From assembly GCA_018817585.1 (NCBI GenBank), contig JAHITE010000100.1:1-37386 (forward strand): a stretch of 37,386 nucleotides of DNA, read 5' to 3'. The DNA comes from Candidatus Omnitrophota bacterium (GTDB lineage: Bacteria > Omnitrophota > Gorgyraeia > B26-G9). Position numbers and translations under genes: made by a program. Of this stretch, positions 31,494-37,386 are shown piece by piece. The notes below the pieces were generated by a model, which saw only the letters and a list, made by a program, of their open reading frames with translations, searched no databases and was not told where the DNA came from. Each line of letters starts with the position of its first letter. The first letter of the stretch is position 1.

Positions 31494-31654
31494 GCGATAT
31501 TTAATTTTCCGCGAGTCAATATCTTCCCTAAATTAATCAAAAAAAAGACAAAACGTTTATAAAAATAGACGCTTTTCTCTAATTATCTAAATCAGCATTT
31601 TTAGCTAAAATTGTAAGACGTTTATTTGTAACAATTTGCGATTATTTACTATTT

Positions 31655-31672
31655 CTGGCATGTAAAGTGCTA
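31655..31672 (+). promoter_or_regulatory. Sigma54-type promoter upstream of the PilZ gene
   Basis: CTGGCATGTAAAGTGCTA has the sigma54 signature: GG (31657-31658) and GC (31669-31670) separated by exactly 10 bases, with TGGCA and TGCTA around them. The predicted start is near 31682, about 135 bases before the PilZ ATG. A second copy differing at 2 of 18 bases is at 32707. TTTTAGCTAAAA, a perfect palindrome, lies 45 bases upstream (31599-31610). The 323-base spacer 31494-31816 holds this, the palindrome, two ACGTTTAT words and a sigma70-like promoter. Confidence 0.65.
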
Positions 31673-31703
31673 TGATTTGTTGATTGTTGTTTAGACATTT
31701 AGT

Positions 31704-31732
31704 TTGACAAAAGCCCGTGGATTGATTATATT
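31704..31732 (+). promoter_or_regulatory. Sigma70-type promoter upstream of the PilZ gene
   Basis: TTGACA (31704-31709) and TATATT (31727-31732), spaced by 17 bases, downstream of the sigma54-type site. Two promoters of different classes may serve the same gene. Confidence 0.6.
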
Positions 31733-31816
31733 TATAAACAAGGCAATTTTTTGCTGATTTAATTGTTTTAAGTTTTAGCTGGATTTAGTGTGTGTGTAAC
31801 CTGGAGCGATAAGTTT

Positions 31817-32506
31817 ATGGCGGCAAATAAAAGAAGATATTCCCGGCTGGATTCTGTGATTAATGGAACATTTCTTTCTAGAGAAGATAATGCCTGCGGC
31901 GATATGCTGATGACAAATTTTAGCCGCGACGGATTTAAAGCAGCGCTAAATCGCCCAATAGTTCCTGGAAGAATTATTCAGTTTCAAATGCGATATCTGA
32001 ATTATACCATGCCGATTTTTGCTACAGGCAAAGTAATGTGGGTTAAAGCCAAAAATCAGGATTTAACTTATGGCTTTGACGCCGGCATACAGCTTATTGA
32101 GCCGGATGCTGTAACCCGTCAAAAAGCCAGTGAATATGATTTTGATAATTGGCATATTAAGCAGGTTGCTGAATTCGCGAGGCAAAGAGGTTATCTGGCC
32201 AAGCATTTTCCTGAGCCGGGTTTGAAATTATCTTGTTTTGTGCCCAGTTTTTTATTAGGCTACTTTGTCTTAGGCGCGATAGTTTCTTTTTTTAGTATAA
32301 ATATGGCTTTAATATACTCCGCGAGTATTATGGCTTATTTCTTATCGATATTTGCCACAAGCGCGATCTGGCTGTTAGTAGAAAAGAGCCAGAAATCCGG
32401 GGTTAAAAAAATGGCTTTGATCGTGCCGGTTAGCGCGGCGAGAATCTCCGCGCATATAAGCTATGGAGTGTTTTTTCTGCGGGGTTTATTTTCCCGGAAA
32501 ACATAG
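31817..32506 (+). CDS. PilZ-domain protein with C-terminal membrane segments
   Basis: A 229-residue protein. An N-terminal PilZ domain (about 5-105) has both c-di-GMP binding motifs: R-x3-R as Arg6-Arg10 in KRRYSRLD, and N-x-S-x2-G as Asn34, Ser36 and Gly39 in TNFSRDG. After a linker, residues of about 140-200 form two or three hydrophobic helices (FLLGYFVLGAIVSFF, MAYFLSIFATSAIWLLV), so it is predicted to be anchored in the inner membrane with a basic tail. The ATG at 31817, with GGAG at 31802-31805, is preferred over a GTG at 31790. c-di-GMP binding follows from the motifs; the output is unknown. Confidence 0.85.
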   Translation: MAANKRRYSRLDSVINGTFLSREDNACGDMLMTNFSRDGFKAALNRPIVPGRIIQFQMRYLNYTMPIFATGKVMWVKAKNQDLTYGFDAGIQLIEPDAVTRQKASEYDFDNWHIKQVAEFARQRGYLAKHFPEPGLKLSCFVPSFLLGYFVLGAIVSFFSINMALIYSASIMAYFLSIFATSAIWLLVEKSQKSGVKKMALIVPVSAARISAHISYGVFFLRGLFSRKT

Positions 32507-32706
32507 GAATATATTTAATATTCGCTTAATCCCTGAATAATTTTTGAACTGAGCAGTCAATCCTATCTTAATTTAAACAATTTTAAACCACATACTGTTT
32601 ATTTAATTATACAGATTTAGCTGAAGAATAATAAGCTAATATCTTTATAAAACTTTTTGTTCTTTACTGTTCAGTGACATATAACTATTTAAATAAATAA
32701 ATAAGC

Positions 32707-32724
32707 CTGGCATGGATAGTGCTA
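32707..32724 (+). promoter_or_regulatory. Sigma54-type promoter upstream of the 78-residue orphan gene
   Basis: CTGGCATGGATAGTGCTA has GG (32709-32710) and GC (32721-32722) with 10 bases between, and matches the site at 31655 at 16 of 18 positions. The start would be near 32734, about 92 bases before the GTG at 32826. Upstream are two ACTG-N2-CAGT palindromes (32548-32557 and 32666-32675), possible activator sites. The 319-base spacer 32507-32825 is otherwise AT-rich, with an AAAT run at about 32691-32704 and nothing else that I recognise. Confidence 0.65.
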
Positions 32725-32825
32725 TTTTATATTATAAAAATCCATTTGATTTTTATTACCAGAAAAAGATGCTTAAGATTTTTAAGATAGGCTGGTTTTA
32801 AAGGTGATCGGCTAGAGGATATTAT

Positions 32826-33062
32826 GTGATAGATTATAATCAATACAAAGAGGCAGTTATTTACGCCGGGCTAGAAGAATATCCTGTTTTAGTTGATACC
32901 CGGACAGATAAAGTTGTGGAAGCTTATGTCAGAGGTAAGTGGATTAGTACCAAATATTATACAATCTGGCAAGAATACTATGAAGCGCAGAAATCTTATC
33001 GAGCGGAAAAACTTAAATCACGCGGAGCGCGGATTAAAAATAAAAAGTCAGTGAAAAGTTGA
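32826..33062 (+). CDS. Small orphan protein, 78 residues, unknown function
   Basis: I do not recognise this protein. It has 78 residues, no signal peptide or membrane helix, many aromatic residues in the first two thirds (YNQY, KYYTIWQEYYEAQKSY) and a strongly basic tail (KLKSRGARIKNKKSVK). The start is a GTG at 32826 with AGAGG at 32814-32818. An ATG two bases earlier is in another frame. Coding is supported by the ribosome site, the sigma54-type promoter upstream and an uninterrupted frame in AT-rich DNA, but no homologue is known to me. The basic tail could bind nucleic acid or membrane lipids; this is a guess. Confidence 0.6.
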   Translation: MIDYNQYKEAVIYAGLEEYPVLVDTRTDKVVEAYVRGKWISTKYYTIWQEYYEAQKSYRAEKLKSRGARIKNKKSVKS

Positions 33063-33073
33063 ATTATTATATT

Positions 33074-33102
33074 TTGACAATTGAAAATTTGCTTGCTATA
33101 TT
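33074..33102 (+). promoter_or_regulatory. Sigma70-type promoter for the YihY-MscS genes
   Basis: TTGACA (33074-33079) and TATATT (33097-33102) with a 17-base spacer. The predicted start is near 33109, about 60 bases before the ATG at 33171. Confidence 0.75.
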
Positions 33103-33109
33103 ATAGCAA
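33093..33109. promoter_or_regulatory. Perfect palindrome overlapping the -10, possible operator
   Basis: TTGCTATA-T-TATAGCAA is a perfect 8-1-8 dyad that covers the whole -10 element. A repressor bound here would block RNA polymerase. No regulator gene of an obvious matching kind is next to it. Confidence 0.5.
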
Positions 33110-33135
33110 TTCCCCTGGATAGCGGCCATGGGAAT
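33109..33135 (+). promoter_or_regulatory. Hairpin at the start of the YihY leader RNA
   Basis: ATTCCCCTGG (33109-33118) pairs with CCATGGGAAT (33126-33135) at 9 of 10 positions around a 7-base loop. It begins where transcription should start, so it may be a 5' stabilising hairpin. No T run follows, so it is not a terminator. Confidence 0.5.
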
Positions 33136-33170
33136 CATTGTATGTCTGAGCGTAAATCAGGGAGGAAAGA

Positions 33171-34493
33171 ATGATCGCAAAAGTAATAAATTTTATAAAA
33201 ACTGATATCTGGCGGATCCGCACGAAAAACCTTTCCAAAACAAAATCAATTCTGTTAAAACCGCTGATGATTATTATCTTGGCATTGCGCAGTTTTGATG
33301 AGGATAAATGCCAGCTAAGAGCCTCAGCCTTGACCTTTTTTTCCTTGCTTTCGATTGTGCCGATAATGGCTATGGCTTTCGGGATTGCCAAAGGCTTTGG
33401 TTTTGAAAAAGTTCTGGAAACGATTATGCTGGAAAAATTTTCCGGGCAGGAAGAATTTATTACCCGGGTTATTGGCTTTGCTCAGGTTCTTTTGGATAAT
33501 ACCCAGGGCGGGATGATTGCTGGAATTGGTGTGGCGGTTTTATTTTGGACAGTAATAAAAGTATTGGGCAATATTGAGAAATCGTTTAATGATATCTGGG
33601 GAATTAAGACATCAAGAAGCATGGGCAGAAAATTCAGTGATTATCTATCAATTATGCTGATCTGTCCGCTATTGTTTATTATTTCCAGCTCAGTAACTGT
33701 GCTGATTGCCAGTCAGATAAGGCTTATCGTGGAAAAAATAGCTTTTCTTGGTGTGTTTAGTCCGCTTATTTTGTTATCTTTGAAAATATTGCCATTTATT
33801 GTGATCTGGGTTCTTTTTTCGTTTATCTATGTTTTTATGCCTAATACAAAAGTTTATTTAAAATCAGCCTTTGTCGGCGGGATTGTTGGTGGAACATTAT
33901 TTCAGATAATGCAGTGGGCTTATATTGCTTTTCAGGTTGGAGTGGCTAAGTACAACGCGATTTACGGCAGTTTTGCCGCATTGCCATTGTTTTTAGTTTG
34001 GATGCAGATCAGCTGGCTGATTGTCCTGTTTGGCGCTGAGATTTCCTTTGCCTGTCAGAATCTGGAAACCTATGAATTTGAGCCGGATTGTTTAAGTGTC
34101 AGCTATAGTTATAAACAACTGTTGACAATTAATATTGCCCATCTGATCTTTAACAGCTTTAGCGCTGGCGGAAAGATCTGGACTGCCGCAGCTATATCGC
34201 ATGAGTTAGAAATACCAATTCGCTTAATCCGGCAGATACTGTTTGAATTAGTCGAAGCTAATGTTTTGATTGAAACAAAGGAACTGGCTGGGGCGGGTCT
34301 GGGATATCAGCCAGCGCATTCTCCTGAAAATATAACGATTAAAGATATTATTGATAAATTAGAACATAAAGGTACAGATAATATCCCAGTGGTCCAGAAC
34401 AGTACTTTTAAGACAATTAAAGAGTCATTGCTAGCCATGGATAAGTCTCTGAGTAAGTCCGTGGCTAATTTGAAGATAAACGAGATTAAATAA
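33171..34493 (+). CDS. YihY/BrkB-family inner-membrane protein
   Basis: A 440-residue polytopic protein of the YihY (formerly 'RNase BN') family. The conserved start of the domain, QLRASALTFFSLLSIVPIMAMAFG, is near 46-69. About six hydrophobic helices follow, with FNDIWGIKTSRSMGRKFSDYLS, YVFMPNTKVYLKSAFVGGIVGG and LPLFLVWMQISWLIVLFGAEISFA typical of the family. A soluble C-terminal part (about 310-440) resembles a winged-helix region (AAAISHELEIPIRLIRQILFELV), an extension seen in some members. The biochemical role of the family is not settled. GGAGG precedes the ATG. mscS follows after 12 bases. Confidence 0.88.
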   Translation: MIAKVINFIKTDIWRIRTKNLSKTKSILLKPLMIIILALRSFDEDKCQLRASALTFFSLLSIVPIMAMAFGIAKGFGFEKVLETIMLEKFSGQEEFITRVIGFAQVLLDNTQGGMIAGIGVAVLFWTVIKVLGNIEKSFNDIWGIKTSRSMGRKFSDYLSIMLICPLLFIISSSVTVLIASQIRLIVEKIAFLGVFSPLILLSLKILPFIVIWVLFSFIYVFMPNTKVYLKSAFVGGIVGGTLFQIMQWAYIAFQVGVAKYNAIYGSFAALPLFLVWMQISWLIVLFGAEISFACQNLETYEFEPDCLSVSYSYKQLLTINIAHLIFNSFSAGGKIWTAAAISHELEIPIRLIRQILFELVEANVLIETKELAGAGLGYQPAHSPENITIKDIIDKLEHKGTDNIPVVQNSTFKTIKESLLAMDKSLSKSVANLKINEIK

Positions 34494-34505
34494 AAAGGAG
34501 GGAAT

Positions 34506-35321
34506 ATGGAAGATCTAATCCTAAAAATAAAAGAATATATTTTACTCTACGGGATAAAAGTTATTGCGGCAATCCTGATTTTTGTGATTGGAAAGTTTCT
34601 AGCTGGTCTTTTAACCGGGGGATTGAAGAAAGTAATGCTCAAAGCAAAAGTTGAAGAAACTTTAGTTAGTTTTGTGCATAATATTGCTTATGTCGGGGCT
34701 ATGACATTTGTCGTGATTGCCGCGATTGGTCAGCTGGGCGTGCAGACAACTTCGTTTATTGCTGTGCTTGGGGCTGCTGGTCTGGCAGTTGGTCTGGCTT
34801 TGCAGGGATCGCTTTCTAATTTCGCGGCTGGGGTGATCTTAATATTGTTTAAGCCGTTTAAAGTCAATGATTTTATTATTGCCGGCGGAGAAATGGGCAC
34901 GGTTAAGGAAATTCAAATTTTTAATACAGTGCTGGCGCATCCGGATAATCGGAAAATTGTTGTGCCTAACTCCCAGGTAACTGGGGCAACAATAACTAAT
35001 TTCTCAGCAATTGATAAACGCCGGATTGATTTAGTTTTTGGGATTTCCTATACTGATGATATGAAAAAAGCCAAAGACGCGCTGGCTAGAGCTGTGGCCA
35101 GTGATAAACGGATATTAACTGAGCCTAAACCAGTGATTGCTGTCTCAGAATTAGCTGAAAGCAGTGTAAATCTGGTTTGCCGGCCCTGGGTAAAACCCGG
35201 TGATTATTGGGATGTATATTTTAATATTGTGGAGCAGGGTAAGCTTGAGTTGGAGAAAAGCGGAATTACGATTCCTTTTCCCCAGAGAGATATTCATGTT
35301 TATGAGGAGAAAAAAGGATAA
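34506..35321 (+). CDS. Small-conductance mechanosensitive channel, MscS family
   Basis: A 271-residue channel of typical MscS length. Three membrane helices lie at about 15-37, 58-80 and 83-115; the last is the pore helix with the Gly/Ala pattern AAGLAVGLALQGSLSNFAAGV. The cytoplasmic beta domain has LFKPFKVNDFI, VPNSQVTGATITNFS and the C-terminal FPQRDIHVY. It opens under membrane tension to release solutes after a drop in osmolarity. AAGGAGGGA lies just before the ATG. Cotranscription with the YihY gene suggests an envelope-stress role for both (inference). A strong terminator follows. Confidence 0.94.
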   Translation: MEDLILKIKEYILLYGIKVIAAILIFVIGKFLAGLLTGGLKKVMLKAKVEETLVSFVHNIAYVGAMTFVVIAAIGQLGVQTTSFIAVLGAAGLAVGLALQGSLSNFAAGVILILFKPFKVNDFIIAGGEMGTVKEIQIFNTVLAHPDNRKIVVPNSQVTGATITNFSAIDKRRIDLVFGISYTDDMKKAKDALARAVASDKRILTEPKPVIAVSELAESSVNLVCRPWVKPGDYWDVYFNIVEQGKLELEKSGITIPFPQRDIHVYEEKKG

Positions 35322-35405
35322 GTAAATTTGATTCTGCTGATTTTAAAAATCTAATTCAGCTTGGATATTTCAGCTAAAAAGTTAAAAATCGATATTTGCT
35401 TTTTT

Positions 35406-35455
35406 AAGGAAACCCGCGTTTCTTAAAATTAATGCGGGTTTCCTTATATTTTTTT
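35406..35455 (+). terminator. Rho-independent terminator after mscS
   Basis: AAGGAAACCCGC (35406-35417) and GCGGGTTTCCTT (35434-35445) form a perfect 12-bp stem, followed by ATATTTTTTT. The stretch before it ends in a T run as well (and is A-rich on the other strand), so it could work in both directions. It separates the YihY-MscS unit from the polysaccharide locus. Confidence 0.9.
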
Positions 35456-35508
35456 ATTATATAAGTATTTTAATTTAAATGAATTAGATTGATTTAGCCT
35501 CTGCGACC

Positions 35509-35537
35509 TTGCAAAAATAAATTTTGTCATGTATACT
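35509..35537 (+). promoter_or_regulatory. Sigma70-type promoter for the polysaccharide export genes
   Basis: TTGCAA (35509-35514) and TATACT (35532-35537), spaced by 17 bases. The start would be near 35544, giving a leader of about 73 bases before the ATG at 35617. Confidence 0.6.
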
Positions 35538-35616
35538 TAATCAACCACTTTTAATAAGTGTATTTAAAAGTTAGTTTTACTGTAAAATTTTTAAGTTGAA
35601 AATAGGGGACAAAAAA

Positions 35617-36399
35617 ATGATTAACAGAAATAAAATATCAAGTATTTTAAAATGGTTCAAGTCCGGAGCAATTACTGTTTGTTTGCTGCTGATTATTTCA
35701 ACCCTGTCATATGCTTCAAATAGTAAATTGAATGAACGCGAATATGATCCTAACCAGGCTTATAGTAATGGAATCAGCGCGCAGCCAGAGATAATGCCGG
35801 AATACTTATTAGATGTAAGTGATGTTATTGAAGTCGTTGTCTGGCGTAATGAAGATCTTAGCCGGGTTTTAAAAATTCGTCCTGATGGCAGAATATCTCT
35901 GCCTTTGGCCGGAGAAATAAAAGCCAGCGGACTCACACCCCAACAGTTAAGTGATCTAATTGCCGCGACTCTGGAACGTAAATATATTCTTAATCCTCAG
36001 GTAACGGTAATTGTTCAAAAAGTGGAAAGCAAAACAATTCTGGTCCTGGGCCATGTTAATAAACCCGGACAATACAGTATTTCTGAAAAAGTTACGGCTT
36101 TACAGGCTATTGCCAAAGCCGGCGGGAATTCGCAATTTGGCCACATGGAAAGTGTGGTTGTTGTGCGCAATGCTTATGCCATGAAACCAGCGATTTATAA
36201 TATTAATTTGCAGAAATCAATGAATGAGGCGAATTTCAGCAATGATATGGCATTACAGCCTGGAGATATTGTCTATGTGCCGAAGAATTTCTTGGGTAAA
36301 ATTGATGATGTTATGGGTTTTTTCAGACTTAATATTCAGCCGACTTTGAGTTCTTATCTACAGTACAGAACTTTGGAAGCAGTTGAAGACAATAACTAG
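35617..36399 (+). CDS. Wza-like polysaccharide export protein (outer membrane)
   Basis: A 260-residue protein. An N-terminal signal sequence (basic start, hydrophobic 17-32, SYA then SN) targets the periplasm; no clear lipobox Cys is present, unlike classical Wza. The export domain spans about 62-137 (YLLDVSDVIEVVVWRNEDLS, IRPDGRISLPLAGEIKASG, NPQVTVIVQ). An SLBB-type domain follows (ILVLGHVNKPGQYSI, ALQAIAKAGG, LQPGDIVYVP). Such proteins form the outer-membrane exit channel for capsule or exopolysaccharide. The ATG at 35617 has AGGGGA at 35604-35609; a TTG at 35596 lies before that site and is rejected. A Wzz-like gene follows 21 bases later. Confidence 0.92.
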   Translation: MINRNKISSILKWFKSGAITVCLLLIISTLSYASNSKLNEREYDPNQAYSNGISAQPEIMPEYLLDVSDVIEVVVWRNEDLSRVLKIRPDGRISLPLAGEIKASGLTPQQLSDLIAATLERKYILNPQVTVIVQKVESKTILVLGHVNKPGQYSISEKVTALQAIAKAGGNSQFGHMESVVVVRNAYAMKPAIYNINLQKSMNEANFSNDMALQPGDIVYVPKNFLGKIDDVMGFFRLNIQPTLSSYLQYRTLEAVEDNN

Positions 36400-36420
36400 T
36401 ATATTAAAAGGGGATAATCC

Positions 36421-37386
36421 GTGAGCGAAAAATTGCAGGATAAAAAGGATGTGGATTTAGTGGATGTTCTGGATATTATTAAAAGAGGCAAGCTGATCAT
36501 TGCTCTTTCAGTAATCCTGACATTGGCAGCAACTTTTTTTGTCACTAAAGTATTGATTACTCCGGTTTATGAGACAAGCGCCAAGATTTTGATGCGCGAA
36601 GAAAAGCTGAATCCTAAAGATGATTTTGCGACATATGAAACAGGTTTGCAGTTCGCGATAACTCAAACTGAAATTATTAAAAGTAAAAATGTGATCAGCA
36701 AAGCTTTGGATAAAATTGATTTTTCTTCGACAAAACTAAAGGGATTTGACCGTAGCTCTTTAAAAATAAGCAAATTACAGAAAAATATTAAGCTGAATAT
36801 CCTTGAGGGCACAAATGTTTTAGAACTTAATATCGCGCAAACTAATCCGGTATTTGCCGCGAAATTAGCAAATGCTATGGCGGAAACATATATTCAAGAC
36901 CGTGTAAGTCTGAAGCAGCGAACGGTTGAGCAGATTATTGCTTCCTTGGACACCGAAATCCAGGCGGCAAAAAATGATATTATTAATGTGGAGAATGAGT
37001 TAAGCGAAATCGCCAGCCAGGATAATATGATTATGTTATCCGGATCAGATATGGTTTTGGATTTACAGAAATACGCTGACTTAGATATGCATTTAATGAC
37101 AGTTGACGCGGATATTGAAATGGTTAATTCTCAGCTTAACGCGATTAATCAGAGTATTAAGCAACAGGGAAATCCTGAACAACTTAACTTGAAATTTATT
37201 GCTAATAGTGATATTATAAACGACTTGAAATCTCAAATTCGTTTAGCTGATTTGAAACTGGAACTCTTGATGAGTCAGTTTAGTCCTAATCATCCTGATG
37301 TAATCGCTGCTATGGCTGCTAATACTATTTTGAAAAATGATATTGCCCTGGAAGCAGGGAGAATTATTAAAGCGGAAATCGAATCA
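36421..37386 (+). CDS. Wzz-like polysaccharide co-polymerase, 3' end outside window
   Basis: The first 322 codons of an open frame that runs off the right edge. The start is a GTG at 36421, with AAGGGGAT before it. The Wzz domain begins at once: DLVDVLDIIKRGKLI, a membrane helix at about 24-44, then TPVYETSAKILMRE. A long periplasmic region is rich in coiled-coil sequence (about 165-320), including SQFSPNHPDVIAA, a stretch typical of polysaccharide co-polymerases. Whether it carries a C-terminal tyrosine-kinase domain cannot be seen. With the Wza-like gene it marks the start of an exopolysaccharide or capsule locus. Confidence 0.88.
   Translation, partial: MSEKLQDKKDVDLVDVLDIIKRGKLIIALSVILTLAATFFVTKVLITPVYETSAKILMREEKLNPKDDFATYETGLQFAITQTEIIKSKNVISKALDKIDFSSTKLKGFDRSSLKISKLQKNIKLNILEGTNVLELNIAQTNPVFAAKLANAMAETYIQDRVSLKQRTVEQIIASLDTEIQAAKNDIINVENELSEIASQDNMIMLSGSDMVLDLQKYADLDMHLMTVDADIEMVNSQLNAINQSIKQQGNPEQLNLKFIANSDIINDLKSQIRLADLKLELLMSQFSPNHPDVIAAMAANTILKNDIALEAGRIIKAEIES

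Noticed and set aside
1-37386. tRNA or rRNA genes
   Set aside because: I looked through the spacers for cloverleaf ends and conserved rRNA words and saw none; nearly all sequence is protein coding.

Overview
The window is AT-rich bacterial DNA in which every recognisable intact gene lies on the + strand. The organism is a Gram-negative-type (diderm) bacterium. It has a meso-diaminopimelate-type MurE, a lipoprotein pathway (Lgt, LspA), an outer-membrane polysaccharide exporter, type IV pilus and chemotaxis-type genes, and c-di-GMP signalling. Gene order and protein style fit an uncultured lineage such as Candidatus Omnitrophota. That is a judgement from memory, made without any search, at perhaps even odds.

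Layout. (1) 1-14416 is a long division and cell wall (dcw) cluster in classical order: ftsI (3' end only), murE, murF, mraY, murD, ftsW, murG, murC, murB, ddl, ftsQ, ftsA. Four spacers in it carry repeats: two copies of an imperfect palindromic element around murE, and two copies of a 126-bp structured element before murD and murG. ftsZ, expected after ftsA, is absent. (2) 14418-17898 holds a receiver/HD-GYP protein in the ftsZ position, a PilT-like ATPase and a radical SAM protein. (3) 18026-22098 is a signalling operon behind a sigma70-like promoter: a membrane histidine kinase with an extracytoplasmic CXXCH motif, a soluble histidine kinase, a lone receiver, and a receiver-GAF-GGDEF diguanylate cyclase. 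(4) 22157-29115 is housekeeping: a YggS-family PLP protein, proC, ileS, a DksA/TraR zinc-finger protein, lspA, lgt and an RluD-family pseudouridine synthase. (5) 29116-29446 is a transposon relic: a fragment of an HUH (REP-associated) transposase between two inverted hairpins with identical loops and covarying stems.

(6) 29447-33062 is the most unusual part. It has a CheC-like protein with one degenerate site, a stand-alone ComFB-domain protein, a ComFB-CheR fusion, a PilZ protein with membrane segments and a 78-residue orphan. Two near-identical sigma54-type (GG-N10-GC) promoters precede the last two. (7) 33171-35321 is a YihY-family membrane protein plus an MscS channel, with a palindrome over the promoter -10 and a hairpin in the leader, closed by a strong terminator. 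(8) 35617 to the end starts a polysaccharide export locus (Wza-like, then a truncated Wzz-like protein).

How it may fit together (inference): c-di-GMP is predicted to be made (GGDEF at 20665), degraded (HD-GYP at 14418) and read (PilZ at 31817; ComFB domains at 30093 and 30396) within 18 kb. The likely outputs are pili, surface polysaccharide and receptor methylation. The ComFB-CheR fusion would be a direct link from a cyclic dinucleotide to chemoreceptor-type methylation and is the best candidate for an undescribed system here.
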